Source: Lutispora saccharofermentans (GTDB taxonomy: Bacteria; Bacillota; Clostridia; Lutisporales; Lutisporaceae). Taken from it: 64,000 nt of DNA. Positions 34,994 through 43,413 of this stretch are shown here, piece after piece. How positions within the stretch are numbered: position 1 is the stretch's first letter; the number at the start of each line of letters is the position of its first letter. The stretch lies in assembly GCF_024363565.1 (NCBI RefSeq), contig NZ_JAJEKE010000001.1, positions 1-64,000 on the forward strand, in the 5' to 3' direction. The notes under the pieces were generated by a model that saw only the letters and a program-made list of their open reading frames with translations, was not told where the DNA came from and did not search any database. The position numbers and the translations under genes are program-made.

Positions 34994-35707
34994 TTAATCC
35001 TCCTTTACTATTGTACCAATTGTTTCACCTTTTATAACCTTAATAATGTTATCCGGGTTATTTAAATTAAATACTATAATAGGTATCTTATTATCCATGC
35101 AAAGGGAAGCAGCCGTTGAATCCATAACCCCTAAACCCTTATTTATAACATCTATATATGAAAGAACTTCATATTTTTTAGCATTTTTGTTTTCTACCGG
35201 GTCGCAATCATATACCCCATCAACTTTCTTAGCCAGGAGAATTACTTCTGCCTCGATTTCTGCAGCCCTTAATGCAGCAGTTGTATCAGTTGAAAAATAT
35301 GGATTTCCAATGCCTGATGCAAAGATTACCACTCTTCCTTTTTCTAAATGCCTTATGGCTTTTCGTCTGATATAAGGTTCAGCAATTTGCCTCATTTCTA
35401 TAGCAGTTTGCACTCTGGTAGCAATATTTATTCTTTCCATCGCATCCTGCAAAGCCAGGGCATTTATTACAGTTGCGAGCATTCCCATATTGTCCGCAGT
35501 TGTTCTGTCCATTCCTTTCCCGCTTCTGCCCCTCCAGAAATTGCCTCCTCCCACTACTATGGCAACTTCAACTCCCATAGCGGCTAATTCTTTAACCTTT
35601 TCGGCTATGCTTTCAATGGTATCTTGATCCAATCCAAAATCTTTTACACCGGCTAGAGCCTCACCACTTAATTTCAGAATTATTCTTTTATATTTTATTG
35701 ATTGCAT
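34994..35707 (-). CDS. pyrH: UMP kinase
   Basis: Hexameric bacterial UMP kinase, 237 aa, of the amino-acid-kinase fold. Motifs: [68 protein letters not shown] at 35707 with SD CGGAGGT. Separated from tsf by a terminator, so expression is probably partly independent. Confidence 0.97.
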   Translation of the reverse strand: MQSIKYKRIILKLSGEALAGVKDFGLDQDTIESIAEKVKELAAMGVEVAIVVGGGNFWRGRSGKGMDRTTADNMGMLATVINALALQDAMERINIATRVQTAIEMRQIAEPYIRRKAIRHLEKGRVVIFASGIGNPYFSTDTTAALRAAEIEAEVILLAKKVDGVYDCDPVENKNAKKYEVLSYIDVINKGLGVMDSTAASLCMDNKIPIIVFNLNNPDNIIKVIKGETIGTIVKED

Positions 35708-35769
35708 AAGATTATACCTCCGATTAAGCTAAAATTTCTACACTAAGCATAAAAATCCTTCTGGTTTTA

Positions 35770-35797
35770 GAAAAAAAGAGAACACAGAGTGTTCTCT
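35770..35797 (-). terminator. Intrinsic terminator after tsf
   Basis: Perfect 9-bp stem AGAGAACAC/GTGTTCTCT with a 3-nt loop (35777-35797), followed on the minus strand by a run of seven T residues. Confidence 0.88.
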
Positions 35798-35812
35798 ATT
35801 TTCAATTGTAAT

Positions 35813-36724
35813 TTATTTATTTTTCATCTGGCTCATTACTTCTTCTGCAAAATTATCTTCTCTTTTTTGTATGCCTTCGCCTTTTTCGAATCTAACAAAT
35901 CTGGAAATTGAAATATCAGCACCAATTTCCTTTGATTTATCGGCTAAAAGCTTTGCAACAGTTTTTTCCCCATCTTTTACAAACAGTTGATCCAATAAGC
36001 AAATTTCTTTCAGCTGCTTTTTGAGCCTTCCTTCGATCATTTTTTCAACTACTGCAGGATTTTTACCCTCATTTATTGCTTGAACCTTTAATATTTCTTT
36101 CTCTTTTCCTATATAATCGCCAGGCACATCAGATTCGCTAATATATAAGGGGTTCATTGCTGCAACTTGCATTGCAATATCTTTACCTAATTCTATCAAT
36201 GTATCATTAACTATTGAACTGTCTAATTGAACTAATGTTCCTATTCTTCCACCGCCATGTATATAGGATACAACAGCACCGTTATCTGCAGAAAACTTCT
36301 CAAACCTTCTTATTGCCATGTTCTCGCCAATTTTTGCAATCAAGGAGCTAAGCGCTTCGCTAACTTTCATTCCGTTATAATCTGATTCGCTCAATTGCTC
36401 CAGGCTGCTCAATTCTTTATCTACAACAATTTTAGCCATGGAATTCACAAAATCAATGAAATCTTGGTTCTTGGCAACAAAATCTGTCTCGCAATTGACT
36501 TCAACAATTGCACCTATTTTATTTTCATCGTTGATGTATGTACCAACCAAACCTTCTGCCGCTATTCTGCCTGCCTTTTTGGCAGCAGCAGCCAACCCTT
36601 TTTCCCTTAAAAACTCTATTGCCTTTTCCATATCGCCATCAGTTTGAACCAGAGCTTTTTTACAATCCATCATCCCTGCTCCGGTTCTTTCCCTAAGTTC
36701 TTTCACAGTTGAAGCATCAACCAT
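35813..36724 (-). CDS. tsf: Elongation factor Ts
   Basis: EF-Ts, 303 aa, the nucleotide exchange factor for EF-Tu. N-terminal UBA-like domain VKELRERTGAGMMDCKKAL, then the core TDFVAKNQDFIDFV and IRRFEKF. The length matches the long Firmicute form. ATG at 36724 with SD GGAGG. Follows rpsB with an intercistronic hairpin. Confidence 0.97.
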   Translation of the reverse strand: MVDASTVKELRERTGAGMMDCKKALVQTDGDMEKAIEFLREKGLAAAAKKAGRIAAEGLVGTYINDENKIGAIVEVNCETDFVAKNQDFIDFVNSMAKIVVDKELSSLEQLSESDYNGMKVSEALSSLIAKIGENMAIRRFEKFSADNGAVVSYIHGGGRIGTLVQLDSSIVNDTLIELGKDIAMQVAAMNPLYISESDVPGDYIGKEKEILKVQAINEGKNPAVVEKMIEGRLKKQLKEICLLDQLFVKDGEKTVAKLLADKSKEIGADISISRFVRFEKGEGIQKREDNFAEEVMSQMKNK

Positions 36725-36751
36725 ATTAATCTCCTCCTAAACATTATTAAA

Positions 36752-36794
36752 GGTAAGGGCTGGAGATAGAAAAACTAGAACTCCGGCCCTTACC
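36752..36794 (-). terminator. Hairpin between rpsB and tsf
   Basis: GGTAAGGGC plus GGAG pairs with CTCC plus GCCCTTACC across one mismatch, 15-nt loop, then TTTAATAATG on the minus strand. The U-tract is weak, so partial termination or a stability element is more likely than a full stop. Confidence 0.6.
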
Positions 36795-36803
36795 GCATTA
36801 TCA

Positions 36804-37502
36804 TTATTCTGCTAGCTGTTCGCCTTGTCTTGCTTCTATTACAGCATCTGCAATCTTAGAAGTTAAAAGCTTGACTGCTCTTATTGCGTCATCATTACCC
36901 GGTATAGGATAGTCAACTTCTTCTGGGTCGCAGTTTGTATCAACAATTGCAACAACCGGAATTCCTAATATGTGGGCTTCCTGAATAGCTATTTTTTCTT
37001 TTCTTGGGTCAACGATAAATATTGCTCCCGGCAGTTCATCCATGCTTTTTATACCGTTAAGGTTTTTTTCCAGCTTTTCTTTTTCTGCTCTAAGCTTGAT
37101 AACTTCTTTCTTCGGTAAAACTTCAAAAGTGCCGTCATTTTCCATCCTGTCAAGCTCATTCAATCTTTCGATTCTCTTTTTGATTGTTTTGAAGTTGGTC
37201 AACATACCGCCTAACCATCTCTGATTTACATAGTACATATCACTTCTTATTGCCTCGGATTCAATTGACTCTTGAGCTTGTTTTTTAGTCCCAACAAAAA
37301 GTATACTCTTTCCTGAAGCGGCAACCTCTTTAATAAATTCATAGGCTTCTTCAACTTTTTTAACAGTTTTCTGAAGGTCTATGATATAAATGCCATTTCT
37401 TTCAGTAAAGATAAACTCAGCCATTTTAGGGTTCCATCGTCTTGTCTGATGCCCGAAATGAACACCAGCCTCTAATAATTGTTTCATAGAAATTACTGAC
37501 AT
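36804..37502 (-). CDS. rpsB: 30S ribosomal protein S2
   Basis: S2, 232 aa. Typical segments: [51 protein letters not shown], and PDALFIVDP-like [41 protein letters not shown] at 37502 with SD GGAGGTG. Preceded by a structured leader and an excellent promoter; followed by tsf. Confidence 0.98.
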   Translation of the reverse strand: MSVISMKQLLEAGVHFGHQTRRWNPKMAEFIFTERNGIYIIDLQKTVKKVEEAYEFIKEVAASGKSILFVGTKKQAQESIESEAIRSDMYYVNQRWLGGMLTNFKTIKKRIERLNELDRMENDGTFEVLPKKEVIKLRAEKEKLEKNLNGIKSMDELPGAIFIVDPRKEKIAIQEAHILGIPVVAIVDTNCDPEEVDYPIPGNDDAIRAVKLLTSKIADAVIEARQGEQLAE

Positions 37503-37531
37503 TATATGTCACCTCCTGCGGTTTTTTCCTC

Positions 37532-37587
37532 CATAGCCGTCCTCTTGCCTAAAAGCATTTCTGCACCCTTTAGGCAATCAAGCTATG
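37532..37587 (-). promoter_or_regulatory. Probable S2 leader RNA structure
   Basis: The rpsB leader folds as CATAGC/GCTATG (37582-37587 with 37532-37537) enclosing TTGCCTAAA/TTTAGGCAA (37545-37553 with 37569-37577). A further small hairpin (TGTGA/TCACA) is nearer the transcript start. Autogenous S2 control through leader RNAs is known in bacteria; the specific fold here is unassigned. Confidence 0.55.
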
Positions 37588-37607
37588 TGTGATTTTTCAC
37601 ATATTGT

Positions 37608-37636
37608 AGTATAGCATATATAGCCTTTATTGGCAA
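37608..37636 (-). promoter_or_regulatory. Sigma-A promoter of rpsB-tsf
   Basis: TTGCCA and TATACT, 17 nt apart, with an upstream TG giving an extended -10 (TGCTATACT). Confidence 0.85.
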
Positions 37637-37734
37637 TAAAATTATTGTGCCAAATATCTTCTTTTTTAATGCATATCAACAGAAACCTTTTTTAGGTTTG
37701 CCACTTTAAAACATTTTATTCATTCCCAATACGT

Positions 37735-38196
37735 CTATTGCTTTTTAGGCTTAGTGATCACATCGATTATATCATCATAGCTCATACCCTTTTTTAATAT
37801 GAAGCTCCCATACTGAATCTTATCATCTTTTCCTCTTTTATATAATCTATCCATAAATCCGCTTTTGTCATCGATCAATCCATGTTCTGCGAGAACATCT
37901 GCCGTTTTGTAAGAATCATACCCTTTGAAAATCTTAATCTCTACTTCTTCGATTTCTTCCGTTTCATCTGATTGTTCATTCATTTTCTCGCCCTCATATG
38001 TACTGTTTTTTTCACTTATTTGGCCCTTATCGATTAAATCTTTAGGATTGACTATCATAAAACCTCTTTTAGAAGCCTCAGCTTTTATAAAATCATCAGT
38101 CAAAGCCCTGCTATTAATATTTATATTTATGATTGATGACAGCACCAACCCTATTCCGATACCTAAAATTATGCCTTTTATATCATATGATTTCAT
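37735..38196 (-). CDS. Membrane-anchored protein with a YceG/MltG-like N-terminal domain
   Basis: A protein of about 153 aa. An N-terminal membrane helix (IKGIILGIGIGLVLSSIINI) is followed by an acidic linker (EQSDETEEIEEVEI). The C-terminal part (FKGYDSYKTADVLAEHGLID, then GSFILKKGMSYDDIIDVI) resembles the LysM-like subdomain of the MltG lytic transglycosylase, but there is no catalytic domain. An upstream GTG (38211) exists, but GGGGTTAAG favours the ATG at 38196, 14 nt inside the preceding gene. Last gene of the fla/che cluster. A role near the cell wall is inferred only. Confidence 0.75.
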   Translation of the reverse strand: MKSYDIKGIILGIGIGLVLSSIINININSRALTDDFIKAEASKRGFMIVNPKDLIDKGQISEKNSTYEGEKMNEQSDETEEIEEVEIKIFKGYDSYKTADVLAEHGLIDDKSGFMDRLYKRGKDDKIQYGSFILKKGMSYDDIIDVITKPKKQ

Positions 38197-38668
38197 TATT
38201 CTTAACCCCACTGTTTAAAGACAATATTAATGATACTTCTCCCTTGCCTATCTGAAGCTTTTTAGCTATGTCATCAGCATTCATGCCCTTGCTGAATAAA
38301 TCTAATATATCTTTCTCTTTTTTTGTCTTTGGCGGAGCGGGAACATCCTTGTTCGACTTTCTGCTCTCGTCTATATTAGCAGCTGGCTTGTTTATTTCTT
38401 TTTCATTGTTACTATAAGATTGTTTGATGCTGCTGATATGCTCTTCAATGTCATTAATGACAACCTCAGAAGTATATACCAATTCGCCGACTATTTCTTC
38501 AGCATCCGCTATGGCCTTTTTTATTTCCTGTTCTTTCATATATAAATCATAGTAAATTCCTTCTCCTCTGATTTTGTCAGAAGCTATTAAGAACAAGGAT
38601 ATGATTATCATGCCTATTCCAACAATTGTTAATAAATAATTAATATAATTCATCATATCACACACCAT
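38183..38668 (-). CDS. Membrane-anchored protein with C-terminal helix-turn-helix-like segment
   Basis: A 161-aa protein (up to 5 residues shorter if a later ATG is used). One N-terminal membrane helix (LLTIVGIGMIIISLFLIAS), a helical, charged middle (EEIVGELVYTSEVVINDIEEHISS), a proline-rich linker (APPKTKKEKD) and a C-terminal LFSKGMNADDIAKKLQIGKGEVSLIL, which looks like a sigma-factor-type helix-turn-helix. It resembles DUF6115-type proteins of Clostridia. It follows the 100-aa protein without a gap. Function unknown. Confidence 0.7.
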   Translation of the reverse strand: MVCDMMNYINYLLTIVGIGMIIISLFLIASDKIRGEGIYYDLYMKEQEIKKAIADAEEIVGELVYTSEVVINDIEEHISSIKQSYSNNEKEINKPAANIDESRKSNKDVPAPPKTKKEKDILDLFSKGMNADDIAKKLQIGKGEVSLILSLNSGVKNNEII

Positions 38669-38971
38669 TTATATTAAAATGTCAATTCTTGACCCTGTGG
38701 GACTTTTACTTCTTTTATCTTTTTTATCTTCTTTTTCACTATTTCCATCACCGCTTTTGGATCTGCCGTTTTTTCCATCCTTATCGATCCTGGCTTTGTA
38801 TGCTTTATCTGCTTTGTTGATCTGCTTTAATTCCTTGGTTTTTTTGTTTGAGTCCTCAATGATATTAATATGTTGATTAACCCTTTGATTCTCATTTTCT
38901 ACATGCCTCATTTTCTGAATCTCGGGAGCCTTCGGTATAAGAATCTGAAAGTCTACGGATCTTATTGACAT
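38669..38971 (-). CDS. Conserved small protein of the flagellar cluster (100 aa)
   Basis: Hydrophilic, highly charged protein with no membrane segment. The N-terminus (SIRSVDFQILIPKAPEIQK) looks ordered; the rest is lysine-, aspartate- and serine-rich (DKKDKRSKSPTGS) and probably disordered, ending in hydrophobic RIDILI. Short proteins starting in this way are found downstream of the FapA-like gene in clostridial fla clusters, but I recall no function. ATG at 38971 with a GGTGGTA-type SD. Confidence 0.7.
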   Translation of the reverse strand: MSIRSVDFQILIPKAPEIQKMRHVENENQRVNQHINIIEDSNKKTKELKQINKADKAYKARIDKDGKNGRSKSGDGNSEKEDKKDKRSKSPTGSRIDILI

Positions 38972-38983
38972 AATATTACCACC

Positions 38984-40657
38984 TTATGGCTCAAAAGAGC
39001 CTATTTTTATTTCTCCAGCCGATCTATAAAAAGTCACATGCTGTATCTGATCCCTTACAAACATGGAATTGCTGCCAATCGTAATTTTTGTACCCGGATA
39101 TACTATGTTCTCCACTTTGATTCTTCCGTTGGAAATATCCTCAATATAGGTTTCTACTTCCTGTATTTCTCTTTTTAACCCTTCTATCGTATTTTGCGTT
39201 TGTAATTTAAGAACGATTGATTTATTCATCATAGTCCTTTTGTCATCGTCCAGCTCCCCTTTTTTGCTCATCTTCGTAAGCAAATCAACAACTTGAGAGA
39301 GTTTTGTATAATTCTCAGCATTCTTAGCATGCTCAGCTTTTAAGCTTTCATATTTCTTTCTTACATCAGGGTTCATGCCGACCTCTACTTCCGTAACGGT
39401 TGCCATAGGAGAACCTATAATTTTCGCCTTAATTTCGTCGGATACCCTTATTTCTCCGCCTACAAGAAGGCCCTTTTTCCCTTTAACTTCAAGCTTTTTA
39501 CCGCAATAAACGATGCTATGCATTATTGCATCTGTCTGAATATTTCCCTTTGCATATACTTTACTGTTCTCAATAAACTTTGCAATCAGATCCCCTTCGC
39601 ATACAAGCTCTCCTTTATTCATGCCTTGGATACCTCTATGCAAAACTATATTGCCTTTGGAACATATCTTGGCGCCCTCTACTACCCCGAACACTTCAAT
39701 ATCTTCATCCGCTTCTATGGTAAACCCGGTTATCACATTTCCCTTTACGATCACTTTGCCTAAAAATCTAATATTTCCTGTGGAATTATCAACATTTCCA
39801 TCTACTGTATACACTTGAAAAACATTTACTTTTCCTTCTACAATCTTAACCTCTCCGTTAATCATAGAGATAAGCTTTAATCCGTCTTCGCTCAAGGTCA
39901 CATTTTTTCCTTTAGGCATATTTATTGTTTTCCCATCTATTGCCTTAACTTCATTGCCATATACATCTTCACCGTTTATACCTTTTGAAGCAGGTGTCAT
40001 TGTAACAAGAAGATCGCCTTCATTTACATTTTTTATTAAGGATAATTCTTTATAATCTATTCTTCCGTCATCTGTTATGAACATCTTTTTATCCTTTGAA
40101 ATATCAAAATGATATTCTAAGCTTGCATTGTTGCCTGGTATAGGAGGTTTTCCTTTAGCAATCATAACTGAATTATTATATATTTTATGGTCAGCAAGGT
40201 TTTCTACCTCATTATGTAATATTCCGCTTTTAATATTGCTTGCTTCTAATGCTTGATAAAGACTTTTTTTATCGAGCTCTTTGCCGCCCCCAACGGGAGG
40301 GTATATCTTTATATGTGCCTCCATACCATCTGAGGAAACTGAAATTTCATACTCACAATCAGCTTTTTTTTCGTTCTCTTCAATCAATATGCCTTCACTC
40401 CCTGAACCTGCAGAGGCAGCATCGGCATTAGAAACCATCAGTTTTTCTTCTATATTGCTTATTAGCCTTTCCAAGTCTTTCAATTCAGTATTATGCTCAT
40501 ATGAGGCTCTGATTTTGTAGTAACTGCCGAAAAGAGATTTTTTTTCTTCTACAATCTCAACCTTTATAAAATCCTTATCAACATTAAAATGTTCTTCTGC
40601 TTCCGATATAAGCTTTGCCAGGTTTTTACCTTCTAGAACTACTGAATTGTCAGTCAC
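38984..40657 (-). CDS. fapA: FapA family (DUF342) polymer-forming-like protein
   Basis: A 557-aa protein of the FapA/DUF342 family. It has an N-terminal Jag-N-like region (VVLEGKNLAKLISEAEEHFNV), a middle with VGGGKELDKKSLYQALE, then a right-handed beta-helix-like central region with many short repeats (for example GNIRFLGKVIVKGNVITGF, IEVFGVVEGAKI, GNIVLHRGIQGM). A C-terminal coiled coil (about 425-510) follows. GTG start at 40657 with SD AAGGAG. Members in other bacteria are linked to cell shape, flagellar number or polarity; the role here is unknown but the position in the cluster, between sigD and unknown genes, is common in Clostridia. Confidence 0.85.
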   Translation of the reverse strand: MTDNSVVLEGKNLAKLISEAEEHFNVDKDFIKVEIVEEKKSLFGSYYKIRASYEHNTELKDLERLISNIEEKLMVSNADAASAGSGSEGILIEENEKKADCEYEISVSSDGMEAHIKIYPPVGGGKELDKKSLYQALEASNIKSGILHNEVENLADHKIYNNSVMIAKGKPPIPGNNASLEYHFDISKDKKMFITDDGRIDYKELSLIKNVNEGDLLVTMTPASKGINGEDVYGNEVKAIDGKTINMPKGKNVTLSEDGLKLISMINGEVKIVEGKVNVFQVYTVDGNVDNSTGNIRFLGKVIVKGNVITGFTIEADEDIEVFGVVEGAKICSKGNIVLHRGIQGMNKGELVCEGDLIAKFIENSKVYAKGNIQTDAIMHSIVYCGKKLEVKGKKGLLVGGEIRVSDEIKAKIIGSPMATVTEVEVGMNPDVRKKYESLKAEHAKNAENYTKLSQVVDLLTKMSKKGELDDDKRTMMNKSIVLKLQTQNTIEGLKREIQEVETYIEDISNGRIKVENIVYPGTKITIGSNSMFVRDQIQHVTFYRSAGEIKIGSFEP

Positions 40658-40720
40658 AATATCAACTCCTTACTAAATTTAATTCACAACAAGCTCTAAT
40701 AAAATTTTCTAAGCATTTAA

Positions 40721-41467
40721 TTAAATCTGAGAAAAATATGACTCCAGCTTTACTTTTAATTTAAATATCGCTTTTGTATGTAATTGAGACACTCTTGATT
40801 CAGAAATTTGAAGTATTCTTCCTATTTCTTTATATGTAAGCTCTTCAAAATAGTAAAGTGTTATTATTTTCTTTTCTTTCTCGGGCAAAGCATTGATTAT
40901 TCCCGCCAAACTCTTTCTAAATTCTTCGGCCTCAAGTCTATCGGTGGGATTGCTGCCGTTATCATTGTCAGCATCTGCAAACTCTTCTCTATATTGATCC
41001 AGGTATTCATCAAGAGATACAACGCTATAAGATGCCAGGCTTTGCATCCTTTTTTGCAGTTCAGCTTCAGATATTCCAAGCTTCTGGGCTATATCCTTAT
41101 CGGTAGCATTGCTGCCCTTCTCCACTTCTACTTCAGAATAAGCCTTTTCCAGTTCCTTGGCCTTTTGTCTTACAGAACGCGGAATCCAATCGATTTCTCT
41201 CAAATAATCAATAATTGCACCTCTTATTCTCAGGTGAGCATATGTATCAAATTTAACACCACGGCTCAATTCGAACTTGTCTATTGCATCAATCAGCCCA
41301 AACATACCATAGCTAACCAAATCATCATATTCAACAGCATTATTGTAGCTGGTATAAAGCCTTCCGGCTATGTATTTAACCAGATATACATAATGCAATA
41401 TAAGTTCTTCTCTTACTGCCTGGTCTTTATTTTTTGAATACTTTTCCCATAGGACATTTATCTCCAT
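40721..41467 (-). CDS. sigD: RNA polymerase sigma factor SigD/FliA (sigma-28)
   Basis: Alternative sigma factor for late flagellar, chemotaxis and autolysin genes, about 248 aa. Region 2: LVKYIAGRLYTSYNNAVEYDDLVSYGMFGLIDAIDKF; region 3; region 4: KEKKIITLYYFEELTYKEIGRILQISESRVSQL. The opening TTG (41482) precedes the SD GCGGAGG, so the ATG at 41467 is used. Within the fla/che cluster after cheD and a small membrane protein; its anti-sigma factor FlgM is not in this window. Confidence 0.95.
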   Translation of the reverse strand: MEINVLWEKYSKNKDQAVREELILHYVYLVKYIAGRLYTSYNNAVEYDDLVSYGMFGLIDAIDKFELSRGVKFDTYAHLRIRGAIIDYLREIDWIPRSVRQKAKELEKAYSEVEVEKGSNATDKDIAQKLGISEAELQKRMQSLASYSVVSLDEYLDQYREEFADADNDNGSNPTDRLEAEEFRKSLAGIINALPEKEKKIITLYYFEELTYKEIGRILQISESRVSQLHTKAIFKLKVKLESYFSQI

Positions 41468-41492
41468 CTCATACCTCCGCAAGGAAGTTTAT

Positions 41493-41828
41493 TTATACAG
41501 TATTTTTCTTATATAAAGCAGCAGGATTCATTTCTTGAAATTCTTCATCTTCATCATTCAGACTTTTATATTCATCCTGAGTAATTGAAGGAATATGCGC
41601 TTCAAATACAGAAGGCTGCGTTTTAGCATTTTCATCTTTTCTGCGTTTATTGCCATTTCCTTTCAGTACATTAGATATAGAAATACCACAAGCTGACAGG
41701 CTTATTATCAAGATTATGCTTTTGACCATCAGAACAATAAAATTAGTTTTATATACCAAACCGAATATTATATTTATAAGCAATCCTATAATTACAAGTA
41801 AAATAGGGAGTATTTCAACAATATTCAT
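41493..41828 (-). CDS. Small membrane protein between cheD and sigD
   Basis: About 111 aa with two N-terminal membrane helices (VEILPILLVIIGLLINIIFGLVY; SIILIISLSACGISI) and a charged cytoplasmic tail (RRKDENAKTQPS, DEYKSLNDEDEEFQEMNP). No domain recognised. An ATG (41828) with TGGAG fits better than the TTG at 41840. Translationally close to cheD. Small membrane proteins are often seen at this position in Clostridia; function unknown. Confidence 0.7.
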   Translation of the reverse strand: MNIVEILPILLVIIGLLINIIFGLVYKTNFIVLMVKSIILIISLSACGISISNVLKGNGNKRRKDENAKTQPSVFEAHIPSITQDEYKSLNDEDEEFQEMNPAALYKKNTV

Positions 41829-41840
41829 ATTTAACTCCAA

Positions 41841-42326
41841 TCATATCTGCTTTATTCCGTGTCCAATTGTCTTGACCAAAAGGAGTCCTGTATCGGAAGA
41901 GAATTCTATAGTCCTTCCGTAACTCCCGCCTGTATCTTCAGCTAATATAGGTATATTAAAATTTTTCAAGGTTTCTTTTACTGCCACTACATTTCTTGCA
42001 CCAATTCTCATTATGTCGCTGGTATCATTGAAGTTGAACATTTGTGCTCCGCCTGCTACTTTACTCACGATTTTGGATCTTTTGGCCCCCATTTTCAGCA
42101 TATCATCCAACAGTTTAGCAATACCTGTATCAGCGAATTTAGCTAGATTGCTGTTATTTTTTATTTGATGGCTATACGGAAGCATTATATGAACCATACC
42201 CGATATCTTGGTTTCCCTGTCATGAAGGCAAATACCCACGCATGAACCTAACCCAAGGGTGATGAGAGCATCCGGAGGATAGACACAATTTAAATCGGCC
42301 ATTCCAACTTTAATAACTTCCGCCAT
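41841..42326 (-). CDS. cheD: Chemoreceptor glutamine deamidase CheD
   Basis: CheD, 161 aa, deamidates receptor glutamines and binds CheC. Catalytic cysteine in GLGSCVGICLHD and histidine in MVHIMLPYS. The GAQMFNFN and IGARNVVAVKETL motifs match. ATG at 42326, SD AGGAG. Follows cheC by 2 nt, consistent with the CheC-CheD feedback pair. Confidence 0.96.
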   Translation of the reverse strand: MAEVIKVGMADLNCVYPPDALITLGLGSCVGICLHDRETKISGMVHIMLPYSHQIKNNSNLAKFADTGIAKLLDDMLKMGAKRSKIVSKVAGGAQMFNFNDTSDIMRIGARNVVAVKETLKNFNIPILAEDTGGSYGRTIEFSSDTGLLLVKTIGHGIKQI

Positions 42327-42327
42327 A

Positions 42328-42942
42328 TCATATTACTCCTAGACTCTTAAGCAAAATTTCAAAAGATTGTTCATCCGGTATTAGAAAAAAGTTACCCTTT
42401 ACCCGATTTATTCCTTCGATAAAATCAGTCTCAATTAAAAGAACATGGTCGCCTACCTGTCCAAACAGAATAACAGGCACGCTCATTATTGCGCCGGCCA
42501 TGTCTATGGCAAGCGAAGGGATCGAAACTGTCATAGAAAGCCCCGTCAAGGTGGATAGAGACGATAGATACGAGCCTGCTAATATATTGCCTACTTCTTT
42601 TAATGCAGAAAGCTCAATTTCATCCAGATCCGCATTGGTTTCATCTTTGCCCATGAGCCAATTAATTAAAGTGCGTGAAGAATCATTATCAATGAGGAAC
42701 ATGATGCTGCCTGTAATATCACCGCTAACTTTAAAATAAATTCCTGAAACCAACATTTCCGGCCCGCCTACCAGCTCTGCTACTTCTTTAAATTCAACTA
42801 TATTCACTATAGGAACTTTCATGTCTATGCGTTTAGATACCATCTTTGACAGTGCTGTAACTGCATTGCCAGCGCCTATATTACCAATTTCTTTTAATAC
42901 ATCAATCTGCTGACTGTTCAAATCGGCAATACTAATTGACAT
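42328..42942 (-). CDS. cheC: CheY-P phosphatase CheC
   Basis: CheC, about 204 aa. Two phosphatase signature helices are both present, LKEIGNIGAGNAVTALSKM and LSALKEVGNILAGSYLSSL, each with the E-x2-N pattern. It dephosphorylates CheY-P and titrates CheD. A TTG opens the frame at 42957; GGGGGATGAG favours ATG 42942 (MSISIADLN). Confidence 0.95.
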   Translation of the reverse strand: MSISIADLNSQQIDVLKEIGNIGAGNAVTALSKMVSKRIDMKVPIVNIVEFKEVAELVGGPEMLVSGIYFKVSGDITGSIMFLIDNDSSRTLINWLMGKDETNADLDEIELSALKEVGNILAGSYLSSLSTLTGLSMTVSIPSLAIDMAGAIMSVPVILFGQVGDHVLLIETDFIEGINRVKGNFFLIPDEQSFEILLKSLGVI

Positions 42943-42966
42943 AAGCTCATCCCCCAAACCAATAAT

Positions 42967-43401
42967 CTAAACATTAAGCAATTTTTTTACATCCAACAAA
43001 GTGATTATTTTGTCATCCAGTTTTCCTATACCATATATGTTATTTTGCTCAGTATTTCCTAAGGATTCCGGAGGCAATTCGACCATATCATTGCTTATTT
43101 CGATGACCTTTGAAGCCGAATCAACGATTAATCCTACATTTATATCGTCAACATATACGATGATAATTCTTGTATTTTCGCTTTCTTCTTTTTTATCTAA
43201 ATTAAATTTCTCACGCAAATCAATGATTGGGACTATCTCGCCTCTTAAATTTATCACACCTTTAATATATGATGCAGTTTTAGGCACTCTTGTTATATTG
43301 CTCATTTTTTCTATAGTCTTCACTCGCAGTATATCTATTCCATACTCTTCATTGTCTAATTCAAATACAACAAATTGATTGTTTTTATCGGTATAATTCA
43401 T
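42967..43401 (-). CDS. cheW: Chemotaxis coupling protein CheW
   Basis: CheW, 144 aa, couples receptors to CheA. Family features: FVVFELDNEEYGIDILRVKTIE, VKGVINLRGEIVPIIDLR-like IKGVINLRGEIVPIIDLREKF, and VGLIVDSASKVIEI. ATG at 43401, SD GGGGGG. Directly after cheA. Confidence 0.96.
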   Translation of the reverse strand: MNYTDKNNQFVVFELDNEEYGIDILRVKTIEKMSNITRVPKTASYIKGVINLRGEIVPIIDLREKFNLDKKEESENTRIIIVYVDDINVGLIVDSASKVIEISNDMVELPPESLGNTEQNNIYGIGKLDDKIITLLDVKKLLNV

Positions 43402-43413
43402 ATGGCTCCCCCC

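Noticed and set aside
37682-37698. AAACCT/AGGTTT hairpin after the last fla-cluster gene considered as a terminator
   Set aside because: Only six base pairs with no following U-run on the minus strand; too weak to list as a feature.
42328-42942. Considered whether CheC might be CheX or FliY-like
   Set aside because: Two complete phosphatase signatures, no FliN domain, and adjacency to cheD fit CheC.
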